Shown: positions 1 through 5,763 of the stretch, piece by piece
How positions within the stretch are numbered: the first letter of the stretch is position 1
How the letters are laid out: the number at the start of each line of letters is the position of its first letter
The notes under the pieces: model-generated
What the model was told of the DNA's origin: nothing
What the model saw: the letters and a program-made list of their open reading frames with translations, nothing else
Database searches by the model: none
Assembly (NCBI GenBank): GCA_029857975.1
Contig: JAOUFX010000143.1
Span: 1-7,015, forward strand
DNA length: 7,015 bases
Source: Deltaproteobacteria bacterium
Lineage (GTDB): Bacteria > Desulfobacterota > SM23-61
Reading direction: 5' to 3'
Made by a program: the position numbers and the translations under genes

Positions 1-717
1 TCCCATGGGGATAATCATGGCCATGACGTTGCGCATGGCCGCCGGAATGCCAATAGCTACAGGTTTGCCGCCACGATCCAGCGTCTGACCCGCTTCTTTC
101 TCTTTGGTCAGGCGGGTATCGATCCATCCATAGGCCACCGCATTGGCCTGAACGTTCAAGGGCCCCCACTCTTTAGCCAGAGCCCGGGCTAGGCCTACAA
201 TTCCTGCTTTGGCGGACGCATAATTGGCCTGGCCGGCATTTCCCCGGGTTCCGGCCACGGAGGAAACGTTGATAATCTTGCGATTCACTACCTTACCCGC
301 GGCTTTTTCCTGTTTGGCCGCATCCCGGAAGTAGGGGGAAGCTGCCCGGATCAAACGAAAGGGACCGGTCAGGTGCACCGCGAGCATAGCTTCCCACTGC
401 TCATCGGCCATCTTGTGCAGGACGGCATCCCAAGTGTATCCCGCGTTGTTGACCAGGATGTGTAAACCCCCCCAAGTTTGAACGGCTTTGCTCACAACGT
501 TTTCCGCGAAGGAAGGGCTCGTAACGTCTCCGGGGAACGCAATACCTTCCCCACCAATCGCCTTGATCTCGTCAGCAACCTCTTGGGCGGGTTGGACATC
601 CATATCGCTCACTACAACCTTGGCTCCCTCCCGGGCAAAGAGCAGAGCTACAGATCGCCCGATCCCCCGGCCCGAACCCGTAATAACAGCTACCTTATCT
701 TTGAGCATCTTTTCCAT
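1..717 (-). CDS. SDR-family NAD(P)-dependent oxidoreductase, FabG-like 3-oxoacyl/3-hydroxyacyl reductase (C-terminus cut by left edge)
   Basis: Short-chain dehydrogenase/reductase, expected to interconvert a 3-hydroxyacyl and a 3-oxoacyl thioester in the cytoplasm. The 239 visible residues run from MEKMLKDKVA to IPMG, where FabG-type proteins usually still have a few dozen residues. Seen: cofactor motif TGSGRGIG (13-20), NNAG (90-93), catalytic Ser153, and Tyr166 and Lys170 in YASAK. The stretch GTRGNAGQANYASAK closely resembles E. coli FabG around its Ser/Tyr/Lys. His115 (AVHLTGPF) stands where many SDRs have the tetrad Asn, as in the MFE-2 dehydrogenase type. About ten extra residues precede the Ser strand. 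Three ATGs occur in tandem (723, 720, 717); AGGAG at 725-729 lies 7 bases before the third, which I chose. It lies downstream of the thiolase, so it may be the ketoreductase of the same pathway. The substrate cannot be told, and the cofactor was not resolved. Confidence 0.93.
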   Translation of the reverse strand, partial: MEKMLKDKVAVITGSGRGIGRSVALLFAREGAKVVVSDMDVQPAQEVADEIKAIGGEGIAFPGDVTSPSFAENVVSKAVQTWGGLHILVNNAGYTWDAVLHKMADEQWEAMLAVHLTGPFRLIRAASPYFRDAAKQEKAAGKVVNRKIINVSSVAGTRGNAGQANYASAKAGIVGLARALAKEWGPLNVQANAVAYGWIDTRLTKEKEAGQTLDRGGKPVAIGIPAAMRNVMAMIIPMG

Positions 718-724
718 CATCATT

Positions 725-729
725 CTCCT
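725..729 (-). promoter_or_regulatory. Shine-Dalgarno of the SDR gene
   Basis: AGGAG precedes three in-frame tandem ATG codons. Spacing is 1, 4 or 7 bases to the ATG at 723, 720 or 717; only the last is near the usual optimum, so it decides the start. Confidence 0.65.
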
Positions 730-753
730 GTACCCTTCAAGGCATAAAAATAC

Positions 754-902
754 ATTCACCACAGAGAGCGCTGAGATCGCCGAGACGGATTAAAATTTAA
801 AAACCAAAGAATTCAGGTTCCTGAACCAAATCGACTATAACTGGAAATTTGAATTGAATCTCCCTGTGGTTCTCTGCGTCCTCAGCGGTCTCTGTGGTGA
901 AT
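754..902. repeat. Large imperfect inverted repeat with CACAGAG-type arms, between thiolase and SDR genes
   Basis: Left arm 754-788 and right arm 868-902 are imperfect reverse complements. Both start (outer end) with ATTCACCACAGAGA and continue with CGCTGAG. Each arm is made of degenerate 9-base units: CAGAGAGCG, CTGAGATCG, CCGAGACGG on the left; CAGAGACCG, CTGAGGACG, CAGAGAACC on the right (minus strand). The 79 bases between the arms are AT-rich and contain overlapping small palindromes at 812-827 (TTCAGG/CCTGAA and GGTTC/GAACC). The right arm ends six bases after the thiolase stop codon. There is no T-run, so it is not a standard intrinsic terminator, though the RNA could fold. From memory, CACAGAG-type intergenic repeats are widespread in Desulfobacterota and other phyla, which suggests a dispersed repeat rather than a gene-specific element. 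Confidence 0.8.
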
Positions 903-908
903 CTTTCG

Positions 909-2108
909 TTACCGGCCGATGATGGCCACGCTGCAAACATTGGTTGACGGGATACCGCCCAGGTTGTGAGTCAACCCCAGGCGGGGATTTTTGACTCTTC
1001 TTTCCTCCGGCCATCTTTCTAAAAGTTGATTGTACATCTCATAAAGCATCCGCAGCCCTGAAGCCCCTATGGGATGACCGAAGCATTTGAGACCTCCGTC
1101 AGGCTGGCAGGGAATCTTTCCCTTGAGGTCGAAAAACCCATCCTTGATATCATCGATGGCCCTACCCCGCGGGGAAATCTGCAGATCCTCGTAAACCGTT
1201 AGCTCGGTGATGGAAAAACAATCATGGACCTCCATCATGCTGATTTCATCCCGGGGGGTCTTGATTCCCGCCTCCTGGAAGGCCATCTTTCCCGCCCGGT
1301 AAGTGGTTTCCAGGTGGGCGCCATCCCAGGTGCTGAACAATGCTTCTTCGCCAGAAGAAACGCAGATAGCCAACGCTTTAACCAGAACCGGGTCTTGTTT
1401 CTTCAGGGATCTGGCGATTTCCGGGGTGGTGACGATAACCGCCGCCGCTCCATCACTGACTCCGCAGCAATCGAAAAGGCCGAGGGGGTAGGCGATCATG
1501 GGAGCGTTGATGATTTGTTCCTCGGCCACGGGCCGGCGCAGATGGGCCTTGGGATTCATGGCTCCATTGGCGTGGCTTTTCGCCGATATATGCGCCAAAG
1601 CTTTCTTTCCCGCTGCGGGGTCAATTCCATACTTGGCAAAGTAACTTGTGGCCAGTTGGGCGAAAAGGCCGGGGGCTGTAGCATTTGGACCGATCAAGGC
1701 CTGCATCTGCCCGAAGGCCGCAGTAGCTGGTAAACCTCCGTATCCTGTGTCTTTTAATTTTTCCACTCCCAAAGCCAGGCAGATATCATAGACCCCCGCA
1801 GCAACAGCATAACAGGCCCCCCGGAAGGCCTCTGTGCCCGTAGCGCAGTAATTCTCCGTCCTCGTTACCGGGACAAAGGGTAGTTTCAGAGTCGTAGCCA
1901 GGGGTACACCACTCTTGCCTACGTTGACCTCGTCGATGTGGGTACCAAACCAAGCGGCCTGGATTTCTTTCTTTTCAATTCCCGCATCGGTTAGAGCCTC
2001 CTGAAAGGCCTCTATGATTAAATCTTCAGCCGCCGATTCCCAGCGTTCTCCAAATTTGGTACAACCCATACCCAATATGGCCACTTTATCTTTTATCCCG
2101 GTTGCCAT
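909..2108 (-). CDS. Thiolase family protein, SCP2-type (acyl-CoA C-acyltransferase)
   Basis: Thiolase-fold enzyme of 399 residues, normal for the SCP2-thiolase group, expected to cleave or form beta-ketoacyl-CoA in the cytoplasm. Seen: nucleophilic Cys88 in ENYCATGTEA, HDCF (295-298) as typical of SCP2 thiolases, and GHPIGASG (344-351) with the catalytic His345. The C-terminal CxG of classical thiolases is replaced by HNLGG (381-385), which is usual in this branch. Its ATG directly follows the stop codon of the HMGCS-like/DUF35 gene (TAAATG), with a strong Shine-Dalgarno inside that gene's end, so the two are almost certainly translationally coupled and made in similar amounts. SCP2-type thiolases with DUF35 partners include the archaeal acetoacetyl-CoA thiolase complex, benzoylsuccinyl-CoA thiolase BbsAB, and the Ltp2-ChsH2 aldolase of steroid degradation. 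The retained Cys and His favour true thiolase chemistry over the aldolase. The substrate is unknown. Confidence 0.93.
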   Translation of the reverse strand: MATGIKDKVAILGMGCTKFGERWESAAEDLIIEAFQEALTDAGIEKKEIQAAWFGTHIDEVNVGKSGVPLATTLKLPFVPVTRTENYCATGTEAFRGACYAVAAGVYDICLALGVEKLKDTGYGGLPATAAFGQMQALIGPNATAPGLFAQLATSYFAKYGIDPAAGKKALAHISAKSHANGAMNPKAHLRRPVAEEQIINAPMIAYPLGLFDCCGVSDGAAAVIVTTPEIARSLKKQDPVLVKALAICVSSGEEALFSTWDGAHLETTYRAGKMAFQEAGIKTPRDEISMMEVHDCFSITELTVYEDLQISPRGRAIDDIKDGFFDLKGKIPCQPDGGLKCFGHPIGASGLRMLYEMYNQLLERWPEERRVKNPRLGLTHNLGGIPSTNVCSVAIIGR

Positions 2109-3566
2109 TTAGGCCACCTCCTTTCGCGGTACTGCCTTCCAGAAATATCCTTGAATATCCCTCTTTTCATCATAGTATTTCTTGCGAAAACTGAAAGAAA
2201 CAGGTGCGCCGACTTTCAGGTCTTCGAGGGTGCAATCCGTGAAATTGCACATAAACCTTCCTCCTCCGTCAAATTCCACGTAGCCGTACAACTCTGGAGG
2301 ATCGTAGGACGCGGCCAGCATATCTCCCGTATAACTGAGAATTCGCCCTTTTTTGTCGGCGAAGGGATAATCTTCCATTTCATCAACAGCCCCGCAGGCT
2401 GGATTGGCACAAACCCTTTGGGGCGGGTATTGCGGTGCACCGCATTTTTTGCAGCGTGAACCCACCAGGCCCAGAACAGCTTTCCGCTTCCTCCAGATTA
2501 GACTCCAGCGGGTTAAAAAATCAGCCTCCCCCCGTAAACCGATGTCCACCGGCAACATTCCCCGGAAGACAGCGTATTTGGGGTAACTGGGCAGGTCAGC
2601 CCGGTTGGCAAGGTACCCCTGCACTCCCATTCTTTTTTTCTTTTTAGAGATCTGGTCAGTGACTTCGAAATAAAGCGCGTCGCATCCGCTGCCAAAACTC
2701 ACCACCAGGAGTTTGTCTCCCGGCTTGGCCTCTTCGAGCGCTCTGGCTAACATTAAAGGAGAATGGGCCGTCCCGGTTTCCCCGATGGAGCCATGCATGG
2801 GATCCTGAATTTTTTCCGGGTCTAATTTCAACCTCTTCACCAAATTCTTCCGCTCGGAATCATAAGAGCATTGAAAAATAACCCTGGAAAAATCACTCAA
2901 CTTTAGGTTGCATTGCTTCAGGAGGCCGTTGATGGCTTTGGGAATGAATTCATCGAACCCCGAGTCGCGAATCCAGCGGTCCTCCCATTGGCGGTCAAAG
3001 ATCGTTTTTGACCCCCGGTAATGGTCTACAAAATCACAGGTCAGGGAGTAGGAACCTTTAAATTCGGCGATGACTTCCTGATTCCCGACCAGAAAAGCTG
3101 CTCCTCCATCCCCAAAAATCATTTCCTGCGGGCTGCCCATCTTCCCCAGCCGGCAATCGGCTGCGCCAACCAATATTTGATTGGCGTTCTTTGATCCTAC
3201 CCCCTCCAAGGCGGAGAGCAAGGCTGATGTTCCTGATTTCAGGGCGCCGGAAAAATCAGCCGAACGCACATCATCGCGCAGGTTCAATGCTCCGGCGATA
3301 ATCCCGGCATTTTGCCTTTCCAGGTAGGGCATGGTGGTAGAGGCAAAAAACAGGCCGTCGATCATCGTCCGGTCGAATCCATCCAAGCAATCGATGCCTG
3401 CCGCTGTGGCCATCGTTAGGCTATCTTCATCTGAATTGGCTACCGCCTTTTCCCCTTGAGCCAGCATAATGGTGGTCGGGTTAATCCAGCCCATGGCTTG
3501 AAAAATGGTCATCCGTTTCAGCCTATATCGGGGAACATAGGCTCCAAAAGACACAATTCCTGGCAT
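2109..3566 (-). CDS. HMG-CoA-synthase-like (thiolase/KAS fold) domain fused to a DUF35 zinc-ribbon/OB-fold domain; synthase active site apparently lost
   Basis: 485-residue two-domain protein. Residues about 1-305 match the HMG-CoA synthase/KAS III fold (opening MPGIVSFGAYVPRYRLKR, GDGGAAFLVG at 152-161, and AKPGDKLLVVSFGSG at 280-294, very like archaeal HMG-CoA synthases). Residues about 345-480 are DUF35: a helical lead-in, a Cys4 zinc ribbon (C372, C375, C386, C391) and an OB-fold from about 400. In archaea these are separate proteins in one complex with thiolase; here two are fused and the thiolase follows directly. The catalytic residues are absent: Thr77 replaces Glu (ASTTMPY versus GSESHPY), Leu109 replaces Cys (ALKSGTSAL versus ACxxGTxAL), and Gln232 replaces His (FQCS versus FHxP). 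HMG-CoA synthesis is therefore unlikely; a scaffold or CoA-binding role for the thiolase is inferred. The reading frame stays open 79 codons further upstream, but those codons overlap the preceding gene and are low-complexity Ser/Arg/Lys-rich. The ATG at 3566 has a near-perfect ribosome site and begins the conserved fold. Confidence 0.9.
   Translation of the reverse strand: MPGIVSFGAYVPRYRLKRMTIFQAMGWINPTTIMLAQGEKAVANSDEDSLTMATAAGIDCLDGFDRTMIDGLFFASTTMPYLERQNAGIIAGALNLRDDVRSADFSGALKSGTSALLSALEGVGSKNANQILVGAADCRLGKMGSPQEMIFGDGGAAFLVGNQEVIAEFKGSYSLTCDFVDHYRGSKTIFDRQWEDRWIRDSGFDEFIPKAINGLLKQCNLKLSDFSRVIFQCSYDSERKNLVKRLKLDPEKIQDPMHGSIGETGTAHSPLMLARALEEAKPGDKLLVVSFGSGCDALYFEVTDQISKKKKRMGVQGYLANRADLPSYPKYAVFRGMLPVDIGLRGEADFLTRWSLIWRKRKAVLGLVGSRCKKCGAPQYPPQRVCANPACGAVDEMEDYPFADKKGRILSYTGDMLAASYDPPELYGYVEFDGGGRFMCNFTDCTLEDLKVGAPVSFSFRKKYYDEKRDIQGYFWKAVPRKEVA
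2114..2122 (-). promoter_or_regulatory. Strong Shine-Dalgarno of the thiolase gene, inside the upstream coding region
   Basis: AGGAGGTGG lies in the last codons of the HMGCS-like/DUF35 gene, 8 bases (counted from AGGAGG) before the thiolase ATG. Together with the TAAATG junction it indicates translational coupling. Confidence 0.85.
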
Positions 3567-3568
3567 AT

Positions 3569-3578
3569 TCACCTCCCC
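3569..3578 (-). promoter_or_regulatory. Shine-Dalgarno fixing the start of the HMGCS-like/DUF35 gene
   Basis: GGGGAGGTGA includes GGAGGTGA, a full 8-base complement to the common 16S rRNA 3' end. GGAGG ends 5 bases before the ATG at 3566. It rules out the longer reading frame that begins at 3803. Confidence 0.9.
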
Positions 3579-3603
3579 TGAGAGTTGATGATCTCTTAAA
3601 AAG

Positions 3604-3933
3604 TCAGAGAAACTCGATCTGCTGGAACCCTGGATGTTTTTCCTGCAAGATCTTTCGGATAGCCGTTTGGCTTTCTTCCGAGACGATCCTTTCAACTTCG
3701 GAAATCGACTGGCCTGACTCGCTCCATGCCTTCTTCCAAGAAAGCACATATCCCGGAACTTTGATGAAGGCGCAGCCCCCCGTTCCGCAACAAGAGGACT
3801 CAACGCCAGCCATTCCTAAAAGATAAAGTACCTCTTTCCCCTGAAAGGATATTGTCCCCTCTTCTACAAACAGATAACTTCCACCAAAAAATTCTATTTT
3901 TTTATTCAATTCCGGATGGGTAAATTCATCCAC
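3604..3933 (-). CDS. Small conserved-looking protein with CCGTGGC cysteine motif, function unknown
   Basis: 109-residue protein; the function is not recognised. It opens with a polar stretch (DEFTHPELNKKIEFFGGSY), has an apparent beta-rich centre, then ESSCCGTGGCAFIKVPGY with Cys48, Cys49 and Cys54, and ends in a charged, probably helical tail (about 76-100). There is no signal peptide or membrane segment. The Cys cluster could bind metal or an Fe-S centre, but this is inference. I recall similar small SCCGxGGC proteins in Desulfobacterota genomes, without a known role. The start is GTG at 3933 with GAGGA 9 bases upstream; no in-frame ATG occurs before Met41. It ends 37 bases before the HMGCS-like/DUF35 start on the same strand, so it is probably cotranscribed with it and the thiolase. 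It would overlap the rejected long form of that gene, which supports the shorter start there. Confidence 0.78.
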   Translation of the reverse strand: MDEFTHPELNKKIEFFGGSYLFVEEGTISFQGKEVLYLLGMAGVESSCCGTGGCAFIKVPGYVLSWKKAWSESGQSISEVERIVSEESQTAIRKILQEKHPGFQQIEFL

Positions 3934-4022
3934 GGAAGAAAATCCTCGAAAAAGGTTTTAGGGCATTTTGCTGTAAGATAGAAAAGGCTACTAAAATCTT
4001 CGGTTTAAAAATATTTTTATGG

Positions 4023-4265
4023 CTATGAAGAAAGCTCCGTTCGGCGGTAAATAAGCACCTCATAACAATTTACGTCAACCTCATATGCCACATTACCCAG
4101 TTGCATGTTGTAAAATTGGCCGCTCCCCCAGTTTTCTCCATCTTCGTTAAAGGCTTTGACCGCTAAGAGATGATCCAAAATCACCCGGATTTCTTTAAAA
4201 GTCAGGTCGTAATCAGTAATGATGTTGAAAAACAAATTCTGGTGATGAAAAGGATAAACTTCCAT
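4023..4265 (-). CDS. Hypothetical protein, 80 residues
   Basis: Not recognised. The 80 residues have a credible soluble alpha/beta composition: a predicted helix around TFKEIRVILDHLLAVKAF (about 22-39), followed by a beta-like half (QFYNMQLGNVAYEVDVNCYE, about 50-69) ending in LIYRRTEL. No signal peptide, membrane helix or Cys motif is seen (one Cys). Support for coding comes from three things: AGGA 9 bases before the ATG, a good promoter-like sequence 37 to 65 bases upstream of the start, and an absence of competing reading frames with better features. It ends 89 bases before the CCGTGGC gene, in the same direction, and may be the first gene of that transcript. It could be lineage-specific; coding status is likely but not certain. 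Confidence 0.55.
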   Translation of the reverse strand: MEVYPFHHQNLFFNIITDYDLTFKEIRVILDHLLAVKAFNEDGENWGSGQFYNMQLGNVAYEVDVNCYEVLIYRRTELSS

Positions 4266-4301
4266 AAATTACTTTCCTTTTTCCGTGTCAAATTCGGAGT
4301 T

Positions 4302-4330
4302 ATCCTAACAAAAATTGATTTCTTCGACAA
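4302..4330 (-). promoter_or_regulatory. Predicted sigma-70-type promoter
   Basis: On the minus strand TTGTCG (4330-4325, 4 of 6 to the -35 consensus) is followed after exactly 17 bases by TAGGAT (4307-4302, 4 of 6 to the -10 consensus). Transcription would begin about 30 bases before the 80-residue gene and could run on through the CCGTGGC, HMGCS-like/DUF35 and thiolase genes. The surroundings are AT-rich, so a chance match is possible. Confidence 0.5.
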
Positions 4331-4512
4331 GGTTTTTTTCAAAAACGAGTCTTTTTTATTCAATTTTCCTTATCCCCAAGAAAACAAATGATAGAATTTC
4401 CAGGAAAACTATTTTTCTGTGACCATTTGCCTGTGTATTCACCGCCCAATCAAACCCATTAACCCCCTATTCTTCTTTTTATAAAAGGATGGACTTGGGT
4501 GGACTAAAACCT

Positions 4513-4535
4513 CAAATTGTCAAGCCTGACCCTCA
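4513..4535. repeat. Possible remnant of a GTCAAG-CCTGACCC interspersed repeat
   Basis: The plus strand has GTCAAGCCTGACCC, close to the TCAAGACCTGACCCC type of sequence that I recall from bacterial intergenic regions and near REP-associated (IS200-like) transposases. Only a single copy is in the window and no transposase is present, so this is a memory-based suggestion. Confidence 0.3.
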
Positions 4536-4630
4536 AACTCTTTAAATTATCGCCGGGGATCAAACCCTTATCCTTTACTGCTCCACCGCAATGTGAAGAG
4601 TTGTTAGAGTTTTTTTTCAAGGATCTTTAA

Positions 4631-4677
4631 GAGATTGCCATGCTCCCTTCGGTATCTCGCATGACAAAGAGGAATTA
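4631..4677. repeat. Degenerate GAGATTGCC...CTCGCATGAC interspersed repeat
   Basis: The plus strand reads GAGATTGCC, then CTCCCTTCGG, then TATCTCGCATGACAAAG. The ends can pair (GAGAT with ATCTC, 4631-4657), giving a weak hairpin. The layout matches a dispersed palindromic family I recall (GAGATTGCC, CG-rich centre, CTCGCAATGAC) that is scattered in intergenic DNA of several phyla. This copy looks decayed: one base is missing from GCAATGAC. Confidence 0.45.
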
Positions 4678-4720
4678 CGACACCGTCTCCAAGGGAGGAG
4701 AGAATTTGGGTTTGTTGCAT

Positions 4721-5698
4721 CTACTTTGAGTAAATTTCGGGATTGAGGATGTTGGGAGGAGTCTCTCCCCGAAGAATGGCTATAATATTATTCACCGCCA
4801 CCAAAGCCATCTTTTCTCTCGTCTCGAAGGTGGCGCTGCCAATATGGGGGAGAAGCAAAACATTATCCATCTGGATGAGTTCAGGTGTTACCCGGGGTTC
4901 TTCTTCAAACACATCAAGGCCTGCTCCGGCAATCATTCCAGCTTTTAAGGCTTCCACCAGATCTTTTTCATTCACTACCGGCCCACGGGAAGCATTGATC
5001 AGGAAGGCGGTGCTCTTCATCAGGCGCAATTCCTCCCGACCAATGAGATGGATGGTATCGGGAGTCAAAGCGACATGTATGGTTACAAAATCCGCGCTCT
5101 GCAATAGCTCCTTCAGGGACACATACTTCGCCCGGTATCGTTCCTCTACGGATCGGTCAATGGGGCGAACATCCGTGTACAGAATCTCCATATTGAAACC
5201 CAGAGCCCGCTGGGCCATAGACGTTCCGATCCTTCCCAGCCCGATGATTCCCAAGGTCTTTCCATGGACATCGCTGCCTAAAAAGAGGCCCGGTTTCCAT
5301 CCTACCCACTTCCCGGCGCGTACGAAACGATCCGCTTCCGCCACCTTCCGGGCGACCCCCAGGATCAAGGCAAAGGCTAAGTCCGCGGTGGTGTCCGTGA
5401 GCACTTCCGGTGTGTTGGTAACCGCGATTTTCAGGCGCGTCGCCGCGACCAAATCTATATTATTAAAACCAACGGCGTAATTGGCCACGATTTTTAAATC
5501 TTTCCCTGTTCCCAAGACTTTGGCCGAAAGCGGATCGCCTGCCATGGAGAGCAAAGCAATCTTCTGAGGAAGCTGAGCGATTATTTCTTCTACGGTCATC
5601 TCCCGATCTTCCCCATTGATGGTCACCTCGGCCTTTTCTTGCAGAAGCTTCAAGGGTCTTGCAGGAATTTCCCTGGTCACTAACACTTTCGGTCTCAT
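4721..5698 (-). CDS. D-isomer-specific 2-hydroxyacid dehydrogenase (glyoxylate/hydroxypyruvate reductase-like)
   Basis: Cytoplasmic enzyme that reduces a 2-oxoacid to a D-2-hydroxyacid or the reverse; the closest overall look is the GyaR glyoxylate reductase group. At 325 residues it has the normal length and both domains. Seen: NYAVGFNNID (73-82), Rossmann motif GLGRIG (153-158), and the catalytic set Arg238 (NASRGPVV), Glu267 (VFEEEP) and His285 (PHIGSAT). Asp176 at the end of the second Rossmann strand (ILYTDVRP) favours NAD(H) over NADP(H). The ATG at 5698 begins at the usual family start (RPKVLVTREIP); upstream is only a loose purine-rich ribosome site (GGGAG 13 bases away, AAGAAG nearer), suggesting modest initiation. 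It lies 65 bases downstream of the sigma-54 regulator on the same strand and could be cotranscribed with it, with no terminator seen between. The exact substrate (glyoxylate, hydroxypyruvate or another 2-oxoacid) cannot be decided. Confidence 0.92.
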   Translation of the reverse strand: MRPKVLVTREIPARPLKLLQEKAEVTINGEDREMTVEEIIAQLPQKIALLSMAGDPLSAKVLGTGKDLKIVANYAVGFNNIDLVAATRLKIAVTNTPEVLTDTTADLAFALILGVARKVAEADRFVRAGKWVGWKPGLFLGSDVHGKTLGIIGLGRIGTSMAQRALGFNMEILYTDVRPIDRSVEERYRAKYVSLKELLQSADFVTIHVALTPDTIHLIGREELRLMKSTAFLINASRGPVVNEKDLVEALKAGMIAGAGLDVFEEEPRVTPELIQMDNVLLLPHIGSATFETREKMALVAVNNIIAILRGETPPNILNPEIYSK

Positions 5699-5763
5699 CT
5701 TTTCTTCTTATCTCCCTTTCCTTATTGCAGCGTCCCCACTCGACAACGATCCTGGCGCTCTTT

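Larger units (their letters stand above)
4266..4720. other. Intergenic region without a gene (about 455 bases)
   Basis: AT-rich spacer between the dehydrogenase and the 80-residue gene. No credible coding frame, tRNA or other RNA gene was found. It contains the ribosome site and promoter of the 80-residue gene at its left end (4275-4330) and two stretches resembling interspersed repeats (4513-4535 and 4631-4677). No clear intrinsic terminator follows the dehydrogenase. The only short hairpin near its end (4687-4702, TCTCC/GGAGA) lacks a T-run. Confidence 0.7.

Noticed and set aside
834..839. -10-like TATAGT on the minus strand upstream of the SDR gene
   Set aside because: No acceptable -35 hexamer at 15-18 bases, so a separate SDR promoter is not supported by sequence alone.
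1224..1733. 169-codon plus-strand frame (and smaller plus-strand frames at 478-793, 2151-2647 and 6265-6780)
   Set aside because: All are antisense shadows of thiolase, SDR, HMGCS-like/DUF35 or sigma-54 regulator genes, without motifs or ribosome sites that would outweigh those genes.
3567..3803. 79-codon N-terminal extension of the HMGCS-like/DUF35 frame
   Set aside because: It overlaps the CCGTGGC gene, is Ser/Arg/Lys-rich without family similarity, and the ATG at 3566 has a near-perfect Shine-Dalgarno.
4007..4018. AAAAATATTTTT palindrome between the 80-residue gene and the CCGTGGC gene
   Set aside because: Pure A/T palindrome in AT-rich DNA, likely chance; no G/C stem to act as terminator.
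4170..4391. 73-codon plus-strand frame in the AT-rich gap
   Set aside because: Phe/Lys-rich product of AT-rich DNA that overlaps the 80-residue gene and its promoter; no support.
4517..4522. Perfect -35 hexamer TTGACA on the minus strand
   Set aside because: No -10-like hexamer at 16-18 bases; it falls inside the suspected GTCAAG-CCTGACCC repeat.
4687..4702. TCTCC/GGAGA hairpin after the dehydrogenase as terminator
   Set aside because: Only 5 base pairs and no following T-run on the minus strand.
4743..5480. 245-codon open frame on the plus strand
   Set aside because: It lies wholly antisense to the well-supported dehydrogenase, has Ser/Arg/Pro-rich composition and no recognisable motif.
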